From contig ML664161.1 in assembly GCA_007570785.1 (NCBI GenBank), positions 40,664,360-40,728,359 on the forward strand: DNA of 64,000 bases. Reading direction: 5' to 3'. Source of the stretch: Antilocapra americana (Eukaryota > Chordata > Mammalia > Artiodactyla > Antilocapridae). Numbering within the stretch: the stretch's first letter is position 1; every line of letters starts with the position of its first letter. Under the pieces are notes generated by a model. The model saw nothing but the letters and a program-made list of their open reading frames with translations. It did not search any database and was not told where the DNA came from. Shown one piece after another: positions 33,166 to 43,032 of this stretch. A program made the translations under genes and the position numbers.

Positions 33166-33849
33166 CATTAAGCCTTTTTCAGCTGTAAGAAGATAGAACT
33201 CTCAAATTGTACTCTACAGAAGTTTGTTAAGATCTTATATTCCTTTAAAAAAGTTAATACTTAAATAAATCTGAGAAACTCTGAATATTATCCCCACCTC
33301 TAGATAATTAACAATGTATAGTAATAAAGGCTCTGAAATGTCCTCTGCTGAAGACATCCTGATTCACTTATGCATTGATTTAGGTTAACATCAATTAATT
33401 AAGGCCAGAATTCTTTAATCTTTTTGAACCATAGGGTCTCTTTTTTGGGAGGATGTGGTTAAGAACCACAGGATACCTCAATATTTCAGATAATAGATGT
33501 TAGAACAGGTAGAACTCTTTTGAAAAAGTGATAATTTTTAATAATTTTAAAGCTTTTAAAATAATTTGAAAGTTTATTTAAAATCTAGCTATATTTTGAA
33601 ATATATTGAAAATACGAACCTGTTCAAGCAGAAGAACTCAAGAGATGGAATTAGCAAATATTCAGATAAATAGATTTGTGTTTTCTGTATTCCCATCTTT
33701 CCTAATCTTCCACTGCACATTCAAGAGAAGTCTGAAATAATTAGGGAGCAATGAATCCATCTTAGATCCAGTGAAATCTCCTTTGCAAAAGCTCTTCATT
33801 CACAATTGTAGGTAGTCTGGATAGTGTGCAACATTGGAGTATGGACATC
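33166..33849. other. No recognised feature
   Basis: AT-rich. Nothing identified. Confidence 0.4.
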
Positions 33850-33949
33850 CAGCTTTGAGTTTGGTCTGCCCTTGAATCCTCTGTAACCTTCAGCAAGTTA
33901 CTTAACTTCTTTGAGTAAACATATCTTCTGTCCTCATTGTTTTAAAAAA

Positions 33950-34129
33950 GTGTTTGTTTATTTGGCTGATTCAGGTCTTAGTTGCATCATGCGGGCTTCT
34001 CTTTCATTGTGGCACACAGGCTTATTTGCCCCATGGCATATTGGATCTTAGTTCCACAACCAGGGGTGGAACTCACATCCCCTGCATTGGAAGGTGGATT
34101 CTTAATCACTGGTCCACCAGGGAAATCCC
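33950..34129 (-). mobile_element. CHR-type SINE, antisense, inside MIR
   Basis: Reads tttatttggctgattcaggt, cttctctttcattgtggcac, then tcactggtccaccagggaaa tccc. Flanks cctcattgttttaaa (33932) and cctcatttttaaag (34133) form an imperfect target duplication. Confidence 0.85.
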
Positions 34130-34189
34130 TTCCCTCATTTTTAAAGTGAAGATATGATTACCTAGCTCACAACTTCATTGTGGGTATTA

Positions 34190-36812
34190 ACCGAGATGAG
34201 AGTATGAAATGCAGTACTTGGATGCAATCTCAAAAACGACAGAATGATCTCTGTTCACTTCCAAGGCAAACCATCAGTATCATGGTAATCCAAGTCTATG
34301 CCCTGACCAATAATGCTGAAGAAGTTGAAGTTGAATGGGTCTTTGAAGACCTACAAGACCTCTAGAACTACACTCAAAAAGATTGTCCTCTTCATTATAG
34401 GGGAATGGAATGCAAAAGTAAGAAGTCAACAAATACCTAGACTAACAGGCAAATTTGGCCTTGGAGTACAGAATGAATCAAGACAAAGATTAGTAGAGTT
34501 TTATCAAGAGAACACACTGGTCATAGCAAATACCCTCTTCCAACAACACAAGAGAAGACTCTATACATGGACATCACCATATGGTCTATATCAAAATCAT
34601 ATTGATTATGTTCTTTGCAGCCAAAGATGGAGAAGTTCTATACACTCAGCAAAAACAAGACCGGGAGCTGACTGTGGCTCAGATCATGAACTCCTTATTG
34701 CCAAATTCATGCTTAAACTGAAGAAAGTAGGGGAAACCACTACACCATTCAGATATGACCTAAATCAAATCCCTTACTTTTATATAGTGGAAGTGACAAA
34801 TAGATTCAAGGGATTAGATTCGACAGACATAGTGCCTGAACAACTATGGATGGAGGTTAGTGACATTGTACATGAGTCAGTAATTGAGACCATCCCCAAG
34901 AAAAAGAAATACAAAAAGTCAAAATGGTTGTCTGAGGAGGCCTTACAAATAGCTGTGAAAAGAAGAGAAGTAAAAGGCAAAGGAGAGAAGGAAAGATATA
35001 TCCATCTGAATACAGAGTTCTGAAGACTAGCAAGAAGAGATAAGAAAGCCTTCCTCAGTGATCAATGGAAAGAAATAGAAGAAAACAATAGAAAGTGAAA
35101 GGCTAGGGATCTCTTCAAGAAAATTAGAGATACCAAGGGAACATTTCATGCAAAGATGGGCCCAATGGAGGACAGAAATGATATGGACCTAACAGAAGCA
35201 GAAGATATGATGAAGAGGTGGCTAGAATACACATAAGAACTATACAAAACAGATCATCATGACCCAGAGAACCATGATGGTGTGATCACTCACCTAGAGC
35301 CAGATATCCTGGAATGTGAGGTCAAGTGGGCCTTAGGAAGCATCACTATGAACAAAGTTAGTGGAGGTAATAGAATTCCAATTGAGCTATTTCAAATCCT
35401 AAAAGATGATGCTATGAACGTGCTGTCCTCAATATGCCAGCAAACTTGGAAAACTCAGCAGTGGCCACAGGACTGAAAAAGGTCATTTTTTCATTTCAAT
35501 CCGAAAGAAAGGCAATGCCAAAGAATGCTCAAACTACCACACAATTACACTTATCTCACACGCTGGCAGAGTAATGCTCAAAATCTCCAAGCCATGCTTC
35601 AACAGTATGTAAACCATGAACTTCCAGATGTTGAAGCTGGATTTAGAAAAGCCAGAAGAATCAGAGATTAAATTGTCCACATCTGTTGGATCATTGAAAA
35701 AAGAATTCCAGAAAAACATCTACTTCTGCTTTATTGACTATGCCAAAATCTTTGACTATATGGATCAACACAAGCTGTAGAAAATTCTTCAAGAGATGGG
35801 AATACCAGCCCACCAGACCTGCCTCCTGAGAAATCTGTATGCAGGTCAGGAAGTGACAGTTAGAATTGGACATGGAAGAACAGACTGGTTCTAAATTGGG
35901 AAAGGAGCATGTCAAGGCTGCATATTATCACCCTGCTTATTTAACTTACATGCAGAGTACATCATGAGAAATGCTGGGCTAGAGGAAGCACAAGCTGGAA
36001 TCAAGATTGCTGGGAGAAATACCAATAATCTCAGATAAGCAGATGACACCATCCTTATGACAGAAAGTGAAGAAGAACTAAAGAACTTTTTGATGAAAGT
36101 GAAAGAGGTGAGTGAAAAAGTTGGCTTAAAGCTCAACGTTCAGAAAACTAATATCATGGCATCTGGTCCCATCACTTCATGGGAAATAGATGGGGAAACA
36201 GTGAAAACAGTGTCAGACTTCATTTTGGGGGGCTCCCAAAATCACTGCAGATGGTGACTGCAGCCATGAAATGAAAAGACACTTACTCCTTGGAAGGAAA
36301 ATTATGACAAACCTAGATAGCATATTTAATAGCAGAGACATTACTTTGTCAACTAAGGTCCATCTAGTCAAGGCTCTGGTTTTTCCAGTAGTCATGTATG
36401 GATGTGAGAGTTGGACTATAAAGAAAATGAGGACTGAAGAATTGATGCTTTTGAGCTATGGTGTTGGAAAACACTCTTGAGAGTCCCTTGGACTGTGAAG
36501 AGATCAAACCAGTCCATCCTAAAGGAAATCAGCCCTGAATATTTATTGGAAGGACTAATATTTAAGCTGAAATGCCAATACTTTGGCCACCCGATACAAA
36601 GAACTAACTCATTTGAAAAGACCCTGATGCTGGGAATGATTGGAGGTGGGAGGGAAAGGGGATTAGATGGTTGGATGGCATCACTGACTCAATGGACATG
36701 AGTCTGAGTAAGCTCCAGGAGCTGGTGATGGACATGGAAGCCTGGCATCCTGCTGTCCATGGTGTTGCACAAAGAGACGGACATTTAAGCAACTGAATTG
36801 AACTGAACTGAA
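34190..36812 (+). mobile_element. BovB LINE, 2.6 kb, endonuclease and RT present but broken
   Basis: The longest BovB here. It starts inside the endonuclease domain (gcagtacttggatgcaatct), covers the rest of the endonuclease, linker and RT, and ends with the tandem ttgaactgaactgaa tail. About 0.6 kb of 5' end is missing. Disabling changes include a frameshift near 34370, a TGG-to-TGA change at 35474-35476, and a stop (TAA, 36036-36038) in place of the tyrosine of the RT YADD motif. Several variants are shared with the minus-strand copy at 58397-59384. It sits within an older MIR. Confidence 0.95.
34313..35023 (+). pseudogene. BovB endonuclease-domain fragment
   Basis: A 236-codon open segment from the APE-type endonuclease of BovB, the enzyme that nicks target DNA to start reverse transcription. 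The first ~22 residues are out of the original frame. Visible motifs: GEWNAKV (residues 30-36), TWTSP (85-89), IDYVLC (97-102) and SDH (123-125). In the family the first motif is usually GDWN; here the acidic residue is Glu instead of Asp, which would probably weaken catalysis. The segment continues into the basic linker (KKKKYKKSKW) and stops before the RT. It is the longest open frame in the window. Confidence 0.9.
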
Positions 36813-36870
36813 GGAATTCAGATAAGCGTGTAAAAGTATGCAGTTCTCTGTGAATGGAAAATATTGTTAA

Positions 36871-37229
36871 TAGATTCTGTGCTCAATGAAAATGTCTAAA
36901 AATCACTGTTTTATGTCTTCGTAAGTAGCAAGCCTGGGAAAACGAGAAGTGTCCTAGAATTATGGGACTAAATGGATGGCAATTGACTGTCCCCTTGACT
37001 TCATTTTTCAAATAAAATGTTAAGGCACAGAGAAGTTAAGCGAGTTTTATATGCAAGTAAGCTGGCAGGAATAGAACTGGTGCCCTGGCTGATACCTCTG
37101 ACTTGAGACCATTTCTTCTTGGTACAACCACAGTGGCTCAGTTTGTGTATGGCAGAATATACCTCCTTCTTTTTTTATTATTATAATAAGTCAAGTTCTT
37201 AATTTAAAAAAAAAGAAAAGAAAACATTT
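36871..37229. other. No clear feature
   Basis: The part around 36990-37090 (tcaaataaaatgttaaggcac agagaagttaagcgag) resembles a reversed MIR core but is weak. Otherwise nothing. Confidence 0.35.
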
Positions 37230-37350
37230 AGGAGAGAGGTTCAAGAGGGAGGGAATATATATATAGTTATGACTGATTTTCAATGTTGTATGACAGAAAC
37301 CAATACCACATTGTTAAAACAGTTATCTTTCAATCAAAAATTTTAAAAAA
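37230..37350 (+). mobile_element. Ruminant L1 3' end fragment
   Basis: Reads ggttcaagagggagggaata, gactgattttcaatgttgta tgacagaaaccaatac, then an A-rich end. This is the L1 3' terminus, just before a second, longer L1 piece. Confidence 0.85.
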
Positions 37351-37365
37351 GCATCCTAACACCAT

Positions 37366-37561
37366 AGTGAAGTGAAAGTCATTCAGTCATGTCCGACTCT
37401 TTGCGATCTCATGGACTGTATATTCCATGGAATTCTCCAGGCCAGAAAACTGGAGTAGGTAGCTTTTCCCTTCTCCAGGGGATCTTCCCAACCCAGGGAT
37501 CAAACCCAGGTCTCTTGCACTGCAGGTACATTCCTTACCAGCTGAGCTACAAGGGAAGCCC
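37366..37561 (-). mobile_element. Bov-tA SINE, antisense
   Basis: Complete reversed copy (gaaagtcattcagtcatgtc ... accagctgagctacaaggga agcc). The short tcctaaca motif on both sides (37354 and 37562) may be the target duplication. Confidence 0.93.
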
Positions 37562-37701
37562 TCCTAACAAAGACAAACTCAAAATGGATTAAAGACCTAA
37601 ATGTAAGATCAGAAATTATAAAACTCTTAGAGGAAAACACGGGCAGAACACTTGATGTCATAAATCAAAGCAAGATCCTCTATGACCCACCTCCTAGAGT
37701 A

Positions 37702-38151
37702 ATGGAAATAGAAACAAGAGTAAAAAAGTGGGACATGATTAAACTTAAAAGCTTTTGCACAGCAAAGGAAACTATAAGCAAGGTGAAAAGACAACCCTCA
37801 GAATCAGAGAAAATAATAGCAAATGAAACAACTGACAAAGCATTAATTTCCAAAATATATAAGCAGCTCATACAACTCAATACCAGAAAAGCAAACAACC
37901 CAATCAAAAAGTGGGAAAAAGACCTAAACAGACATTTCTCCAAAGAACACATACAGATGGCTAACAAACACATGAAAAGATGTTCACCATCGCTCATTAT
38001 TAGAGAAATGCAAATCAAAACTACAATGAGATATCACCTCACGCTGGTCAGAATGGCCCTCATCAAAAAGTCTACAAACAATAAATGCTGGAAAGAGTGT
38101 GGAGAAAAGGGAACATTCTTGCACTATTGGTGGGAATGTAAATTGATATAG
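37702..38151 (+). pseudogene. L1 ORF2 C-terminal fragment
   Basis: A 149-codon open segment matching the C-terminal part of L1 ORF2p, the endonuclease/RT protein of L1. Recognisable stretches are [15 protein letters not shown] (10-24), NHFS-type DLNRHFSKE (74-82), [14 protein letters not shown] (101-114) and the cysteine-rich knuckle C129-x3-C133-x7-H141-x4-C146. The frame then ends at CKLI-stop, where an intact ORF2 would continue. No RT domain is present, so it is inactive. Confidence 0.92.
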
Positions 38152-38365
38152 CCACTATGGGAGATGATATGGGGATTTCTTAAATAAAACTAGGAATAAA
38201 ACCACCATATGACCTAGCAACCCCACTCCTGGGCATATACCCCGAGGAAACCAAAATTGAAAGAGACATGTGTATCCCATTGTTCATTGCACCACTATTT
38301 ACAATAGCTAGATCGTGGAAGCAACCTATATGTCCATCGACAGATGAATGGATAAAGAAGTTGTG

Positions 38366-38396
38366 AGATATATATATATATACACACACACACACA
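38366..38396. repeat. (TA)n(CA)n microsatellite
   Basis: Compound dinucleotide repeat inside the L1 3' UTR. Confidence 0.9.
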
Positions 38397-38895
38397 ATGG
38401 AATAGTACTCAGCCACAAAAAGAAATGCATTTGAGTCAGTTCTAATGAGGTGGATGAACCTAAAACCTATTATACAGAGTGAAGTGAGGCAGAAAGAGAA
38501 TGATAAATACTGTATTCTAATACATATATATGGAATCTAGAAAAATTGTACTGAAGAATTTATTTACAGGGAGCAGTAGAGAAACAGACATAGAGAATAG
38601 ACTTATGGACATGGGGAGAGGGGAGGAGAGGGTGACATGTTTGGAAAGAGTAATATGGAAACTTACATTACCATATGTGAAATAGATAGCAATGGGAATT
38701 TGCTGTATGGCTCAGGAAACTCAAACAGGGGTGCTGTATCAACCTAGGGGTTGGGATGGGAAGGGAGATGGGAGGGAGTTTCAAAAGGGAGGGGATATAT
38801 GTATACCTGTGGCTGATTCATGTTGAGGTTTGACCAAAAGCAGCAAAACTCTGTAAAGCAATTATCCTGCAATAAAAAATAATTTAAAAACAAAA

Positions 38896-39312
38896 TTTTA
38901 AAAGCAAAAATTATTGTCATCAAAAAAACTCCATATTCTAAGAAAAGCAAGCTGATCATTGTTTTGAAATATTACTGCATTCTTTTCTTTATTTGAAATT
39001 TAGTTTTCTTATTTTTGCATGTAAGCAATATTAATTCAATTATTCTAACATGTCATTCAGTCCTTTTTTTTTTAATTCTCAGTTAGTCCTTGTTTTTATT
39101 GTTTTTTTTCTCTATACTTTTTTGGTGGTAGGCTATTATTGTATGCTCTACACATTGTTGATGTATTACACATTTTTGTTTAAAATTTAGGATAAAGTCA
39201 GAATGGACTCAATGTGAACTCTACTTGGGTTATTTATCAGCTATATGTTTTCATTTTCTTAGTTTAGTAAGCTCTTTAGAATATAAAGATACACAATGTA
39301 TAGTCAGGGGAT
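38896..39312. other. No recognised feature
   Basis: AT- and T-rich DNA after the L1 tail. Nothing identified. Confidence 0.4.
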
Positions 39313-39377
39313 AATTATAATTATAAATATAATTATAATATAATATATATAATATAATTAAAAATAAAAAATAAGTT
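39313..39377. repeat. AT-rich (TAATTATA)n low-complexity tract
   Basis: Almost entirely A and T, with repeated ataattata units that can self-pair. Confidence 0.8.
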
Positions 39378-39666
39378 GCATAGAATTTTAATTTTGTAAC
39401 TATTGTCCAAAGAATGGACTGGTAACACCTCAGGTTTATTTCTCATCACTGCTAAGAAAAGAAAATGTTGCAGTGAGTATGAACTGAACCTCAAGAGACT
39501 TGAGTTGATTTCAGAGCACTTACCTGATGGTGGAGATTGTGATCAATGAAATGTCTCAGAAATTCTTTAAAATTTAAATTAAAAAAATCTTCTTTACTCT
39601 TTGAAAGGTTTTTGTTTTCCAGGGAAATCTGAGATCATTTTCTCTGAAAAAAAAAGGGGGCTTTCC

Positions 39667-39690
39667 TATTATTATTATTATTATTATTAT
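39667..39690. repeat. (ATT)n microsatellite
   Basis: About eight ATT units, directly before a DNA transposon end. Confidence 0.92.
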
Positions 39691-39691
39691 G

Positions 39692-39908
39692 CAGTTGACC
39701 CTTGAACAACATGGATTTGAACTGCTCAGGTCCACTTATATGAAGATATTTTCCAATAAATGCATATTGCAATACCACACTATTCAAGGTTAGTTAAATC
39801 TGCAGATGCAGAACCAAGGATATGAAAAGTGGTCTATAAAGTTATGTGAATTTCCCTCTCTGCCAAGAACTGGCATCCCTAACCCCTGCATTGTTCAAGG
39901 CCAGCTAT
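39692..39908 (+). mobile_element. Tigger-type non-autonomous DNA transposon (MER8-like)
   Basis: Left end cagttgacccttgaacaaca and a degraded right end attgttcaaggccagctat form terminal inverted repeats of the MER8/Tigger kind. Inside are gtttgaactgctcaggtcca-like and ctgcagatgcagaaccaagg segments. Family by recall; about 217 bp, so internally deleted. Confidence 0.75.
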
Positions 39909-39909
39909 A

Positions 39910-40429
39910 GTTCTACTTAAGGTGATCTTAAAGATATATTCTTTCATTTTTCTCTTCAACAAAGATAGAAGTAAACATAGAACTATGAATTCTGGGTACA
40001 TTCCATTTCTCTCAGACAAGTAGGATCAAAAAGTGTTTTCCCCTGTGTTCTTTTTTGCCCCTAGAAGCTCATAGTCCCAGGTTCCTGCATTGATTTAGTT
40101 GCCTCTCTCTGCTTTGGTTCCCCCTGAATTTTGATGTCTTAGTGACTTAGTGCATAGAAGCTCACTCCATATTTTGAATCAGGTCCCTACAATATTGCAT
40201 ATTCAGAATAGCTTAAGATGTACGGATACAAATGTACACAGGTACCAGTGTGTACCAGCAGGTACAAAGGGAAAGGAGAACTGCTGGAGAGTGAATGAGA
40301 GTACGGGTTTGTGTATAATCTCAGACAAATACTTGTGCATGCCTAACACGTGTACTGTGTCGAAAGAACATTCTAAAATTAAAAAATTAGACAACTTATA
40401 ATTCTTTTCCCATGTGGAAGTATGTGTGT
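39910..40429. other. No recognised feature
   Basis: Single-copy-looking DNA. Open frames of 76-83 codons on both strands at 40150-40433 overlap each other and lack features. Confidence 0.4.
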
Positions 40430-40549
40430 ACATGCTAAGTCATGTCCGAGTCTTTGCAACCCCTTGAATTGCAGCCCACCAGGCTCCTCTGTCCACAGAA
40501 TTTCCCCGACAAGAATACTAGAGTGGCTTGCCATTTCCTACTCCAGAAA
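40430..40549 (-). mobile_element. Bov-tA SINE, antisense, half-length
   Basis: Reads tgctaagtcatgtccgagtc, caggctcctctgtccacaga, gcttgccatttcctactcca. The tRNA-like head is missing. Confidence 0.88.
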
Positions 40550-40654
40550 TATCCCCATTAAAGTGATTTATTTTGCTTAGACTTTAATGGATTTCAAAGA
40601 CTTAGAAAGATAGCATATTAATAGAATAAAAAAAAAACTATATTAAGTATTGCT

Positions 40655-40775
40655 GGATCTGGTTTCTGATTTTCCCTTAAGCACTAACCCAGCTATATGG
40701 CTTAGGCAAGGCAGCTAATCTCTCCAGACTTCACATTTATAATGTACAAAATGAGGCAGTGTTTCTTGCTTAAAG
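40655..40775 (+). mobile_element. MIR SINE (diverged)
   Basis: Reads gatctggtttctgattttcc, cagctatatggcttaggcaa, then cttcacatttataatgtaca aaatgaggcag. Sense MIR core. Confidence 0.65.
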
Positions 40776-41059
40776 CACTCTGGTATACTATATGTATATG
40801 TGGGGTCCATGTAAGAGCTAATTCTATGACTTTCTAGGTCATGACAGAGAAACAATGAGTCACTTTAATAGAATGTGAATGAAATAATTTATTTCTCAAG
40901 ATTGTTTCTGTTAACTCACCCTTGAGCAAAAAGAAAATTCTTATTTCAAATAAGAAGTAATACCATTTTACTGAATCTGAAGATACAGAAAAACGATGCT
41001 TGATATCATTGCATGTTCTCTTCTGAAGGTAATTAATTTCACCTTTGGGGAAGTCCCAG

Positions 41060-41320
41060 GCCTTACCATCTGTCTTAGATTGGATTACCTGGGAAACAGA
41101 CTATGAGATGGAAATTTGTTTACAGGAGATGTGTTGGGGAGCCCTCAACACCTATGACAGTAAGGTAAGCAAGACTGGGCAGAGGGAGAGGCTCAACACT
41201 TATGTAGCTCAGCTCATTCTACAGGGACCTCAGGAGCTGAGATGGCACATCCGGCTTGACCCAGTCAAGACAAAGAGTAACACTGTAACCAACCTCTACC
41301 AAGTGATTTGTTGCTCTCAT
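41060..41320 (-). repeat. Possible 3' LTR remnant of the ERV-like relic
   Basis: Starts near attggattacctgggaaaca gactatgag. Its order of short matches (ggtt.cctg.ga..cagact, then cctcaggagct) is similar to 47357-47520. Edges and terminal TG/CA are not determined. Confidence 0.3.
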
Positions 41321-42520
41321 TAAAGCATGGTGCCCTATCTCCAACTTAGTGTTGGTTTCTATGGCTACTAGTTTGGACATTTGGTACAATCAGTGGTGAG
41401 ATCAGACTTAATGTGTGGAAATCCTTGGAGTTCGGGCTCATACATAGTCTGTACTATCACCATATGTGTGCACATCGTGCTAGCACTGGGATGGCTGATG
41501 ACAGAGGCTAGCAAGTGTCAAGGGACTGGCATAGTCCCTCCAATTTGTTTTAAAGGTGCCTCTTCCTTGATAGTTGCTCTACAGTAAATGCTAACATGTA
41601 GTCCAAAGCTCTTCCCGCTTCATGGAAGCCCATTCACATGCTGCTTCTCTAGATACCCTTGTATACAATCTTTCAGGCATTCTTTTTGCAGGTTCTTGGG
41701 GATTCAGCTACAGTGTAGGTTATTGCCTTTAAGTCCCAGTATATTGTTATCTCAGAACAGGTCTATTTTCACACAAATGTATATACTCAGGTATACCACT
41801 CAGATATCTGCCCATTGAGAGTGTTTTTCCTCTCCCCTGAATGGAGCTCAAGTGGAACAACAGTTCATTTTCTGCTTGTACAAGTATCCTGAGATGTCCC
41901 CTCCACTTTTTACTGTTCTTTCAACAGATCATAAAGAGACTTCCCTTCTATATCCTGTACACATACTATATTTATCCCTAGGTATAAACTGAGGAAGAGC
42001 CTTTGATGTAACATCCTAAATCGAATCCCTTATGATTATACAGTGGAAGTGAGCAACAGCTTTAAGGGATTAGATATGATAGACAGAGTGCCTGATGAAC
42101 TATGGATGGAGGTTTGTGACACTGTTCAGGAGACAGAGATTAAGACCATCCCCATGGAAAAGAAATGCAAAAAAGCAAAATGGCTATCTGAAGAGGCCTT
42201 ACAAATAGCTGTGAAAAGCAAAGGAGAAAAAGAAAAATATTCCCATCTGAATGCAGAGTTGCAAAGAATAGCAAGGAGAGATAAGAAAGGCTTCCTCAGT
42301 GATCAATGCAAGGAAATAGAGGAAAACAACAGAATGGGAAAGACTAGAGATCTCTTCAAGAAAATTAGAGATACCAAGGGAACATTTCATGCAAAGATGG
42401 GCTCAATAAAGGACAGAAATGGTATGGACCTAACAAAAGCAGAAGATATTAAGAAGAGGTAGCAAGAATACAGAAGAACTGTACAGAAAAGATCTTCATG
42501 ACCCAGATAATCATGATGGT

Positions 42521-42829
42521 GTGATCACTCACCTAGAGCCAGACATCTTGGAATGTGAAGTCAAGTGGGCCTTACAAAGCATCGCTACAAACAAAGCTTG
42601 TGGAGGTGATGGAATTCCAGTTGAGCTACTTCAAATCCTGAAAGATGATGCTGTGAATGTGCTGCACTCAATATGTCACCAAATTTGGAAAATTCAGCAA
42701 TGGCCACAAGACTGGAAAAGGTCAGTTTTCATTCCAATCCCAAAGAAAGGCAATGACAAAGAATGCTCGAACTACCGCACAATTGCACTCATCTCACACG
42801 CTAATAAAGTGATGCTCAAAATTCTCTAA
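42521..42829 (+). pseudogene. BovB RT N-terminal fragment
   Basis: A 102-codon open segment with the first RT motifs: CGGDGIPVELL (about residues 27-37), then FIPIPKKG and NYRTIALIS near residues 70-93. In BovB this part forms the fingers and start of the palm of the reverse transcriptase. It ends at a single-base nonsense change. An in-frame linker fragment lies just upstream (42043-42462), but the two are separated by a stop and a shift. Confidence 0.88.
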
Positions 42830-42932
42830 GCCAGGCTTCAGCAATACATGAACCATGAACTTCCAGATGTTCAAGCTGGTTTTAGAAAAGGCAGAGGAAC
42901 CAGAGATCAAATTGCCAACATCTGCTGGATCA

Positions 42933-43032
42933 NNNNNNNNNNNNNNNNNNNNNNNNNNNNNNNNNNNNNNNNNNNNNNNNNNNNNNNNNNNNNNNNNNNN
43001 NNNNNNNNNNNNNNNNNNNNNNNNNNNNNNNN
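42933..43032. other. Assembly gap (100 N)
   Basis: Exactly 100 N inside the BovB RT. The flanking BovB sequence and the copy at 3916-4101 suggest about 186-188 bp are really missing if this copy has no indel there. Confidence 0.99.

Larger units (their letters stand above)
33850..36870 (+). mobile_element. MIR SINE split into three by CHR and BovB
   Basis: Piece 1 (33850-33949) has accttcagcaagttacttaa; piece 2 (34130-34189) has ttttaaagtgaagatatgat and the ggtattaaccgagatgag tail; piece 3 (36813-36870) continues with gataagcgtgtaaaag. Joined in that order they follow a single MIR. The CHR SINE (33950-34129) and the BovB (34190-36812) are later insertions. The third piece is the least certain. 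Confidence 0.6.
37563..38895 (+). mobile_element. Ruminant L1 LINE, 5'-truncated (ORF2 end plus 3' UTR)
   Basis: Begins with caaactcaaaatggattaaa in the ORF2 region and runs through the 3' UTR to aagcaattatcctgcaataa and an A-rich end. About 1.3 kb of a ~6-8-kb element. It contains the ORF2 C-terminal fragment described separately and a (TA)n(CA)n microsatellite. Confidence 0.92.
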
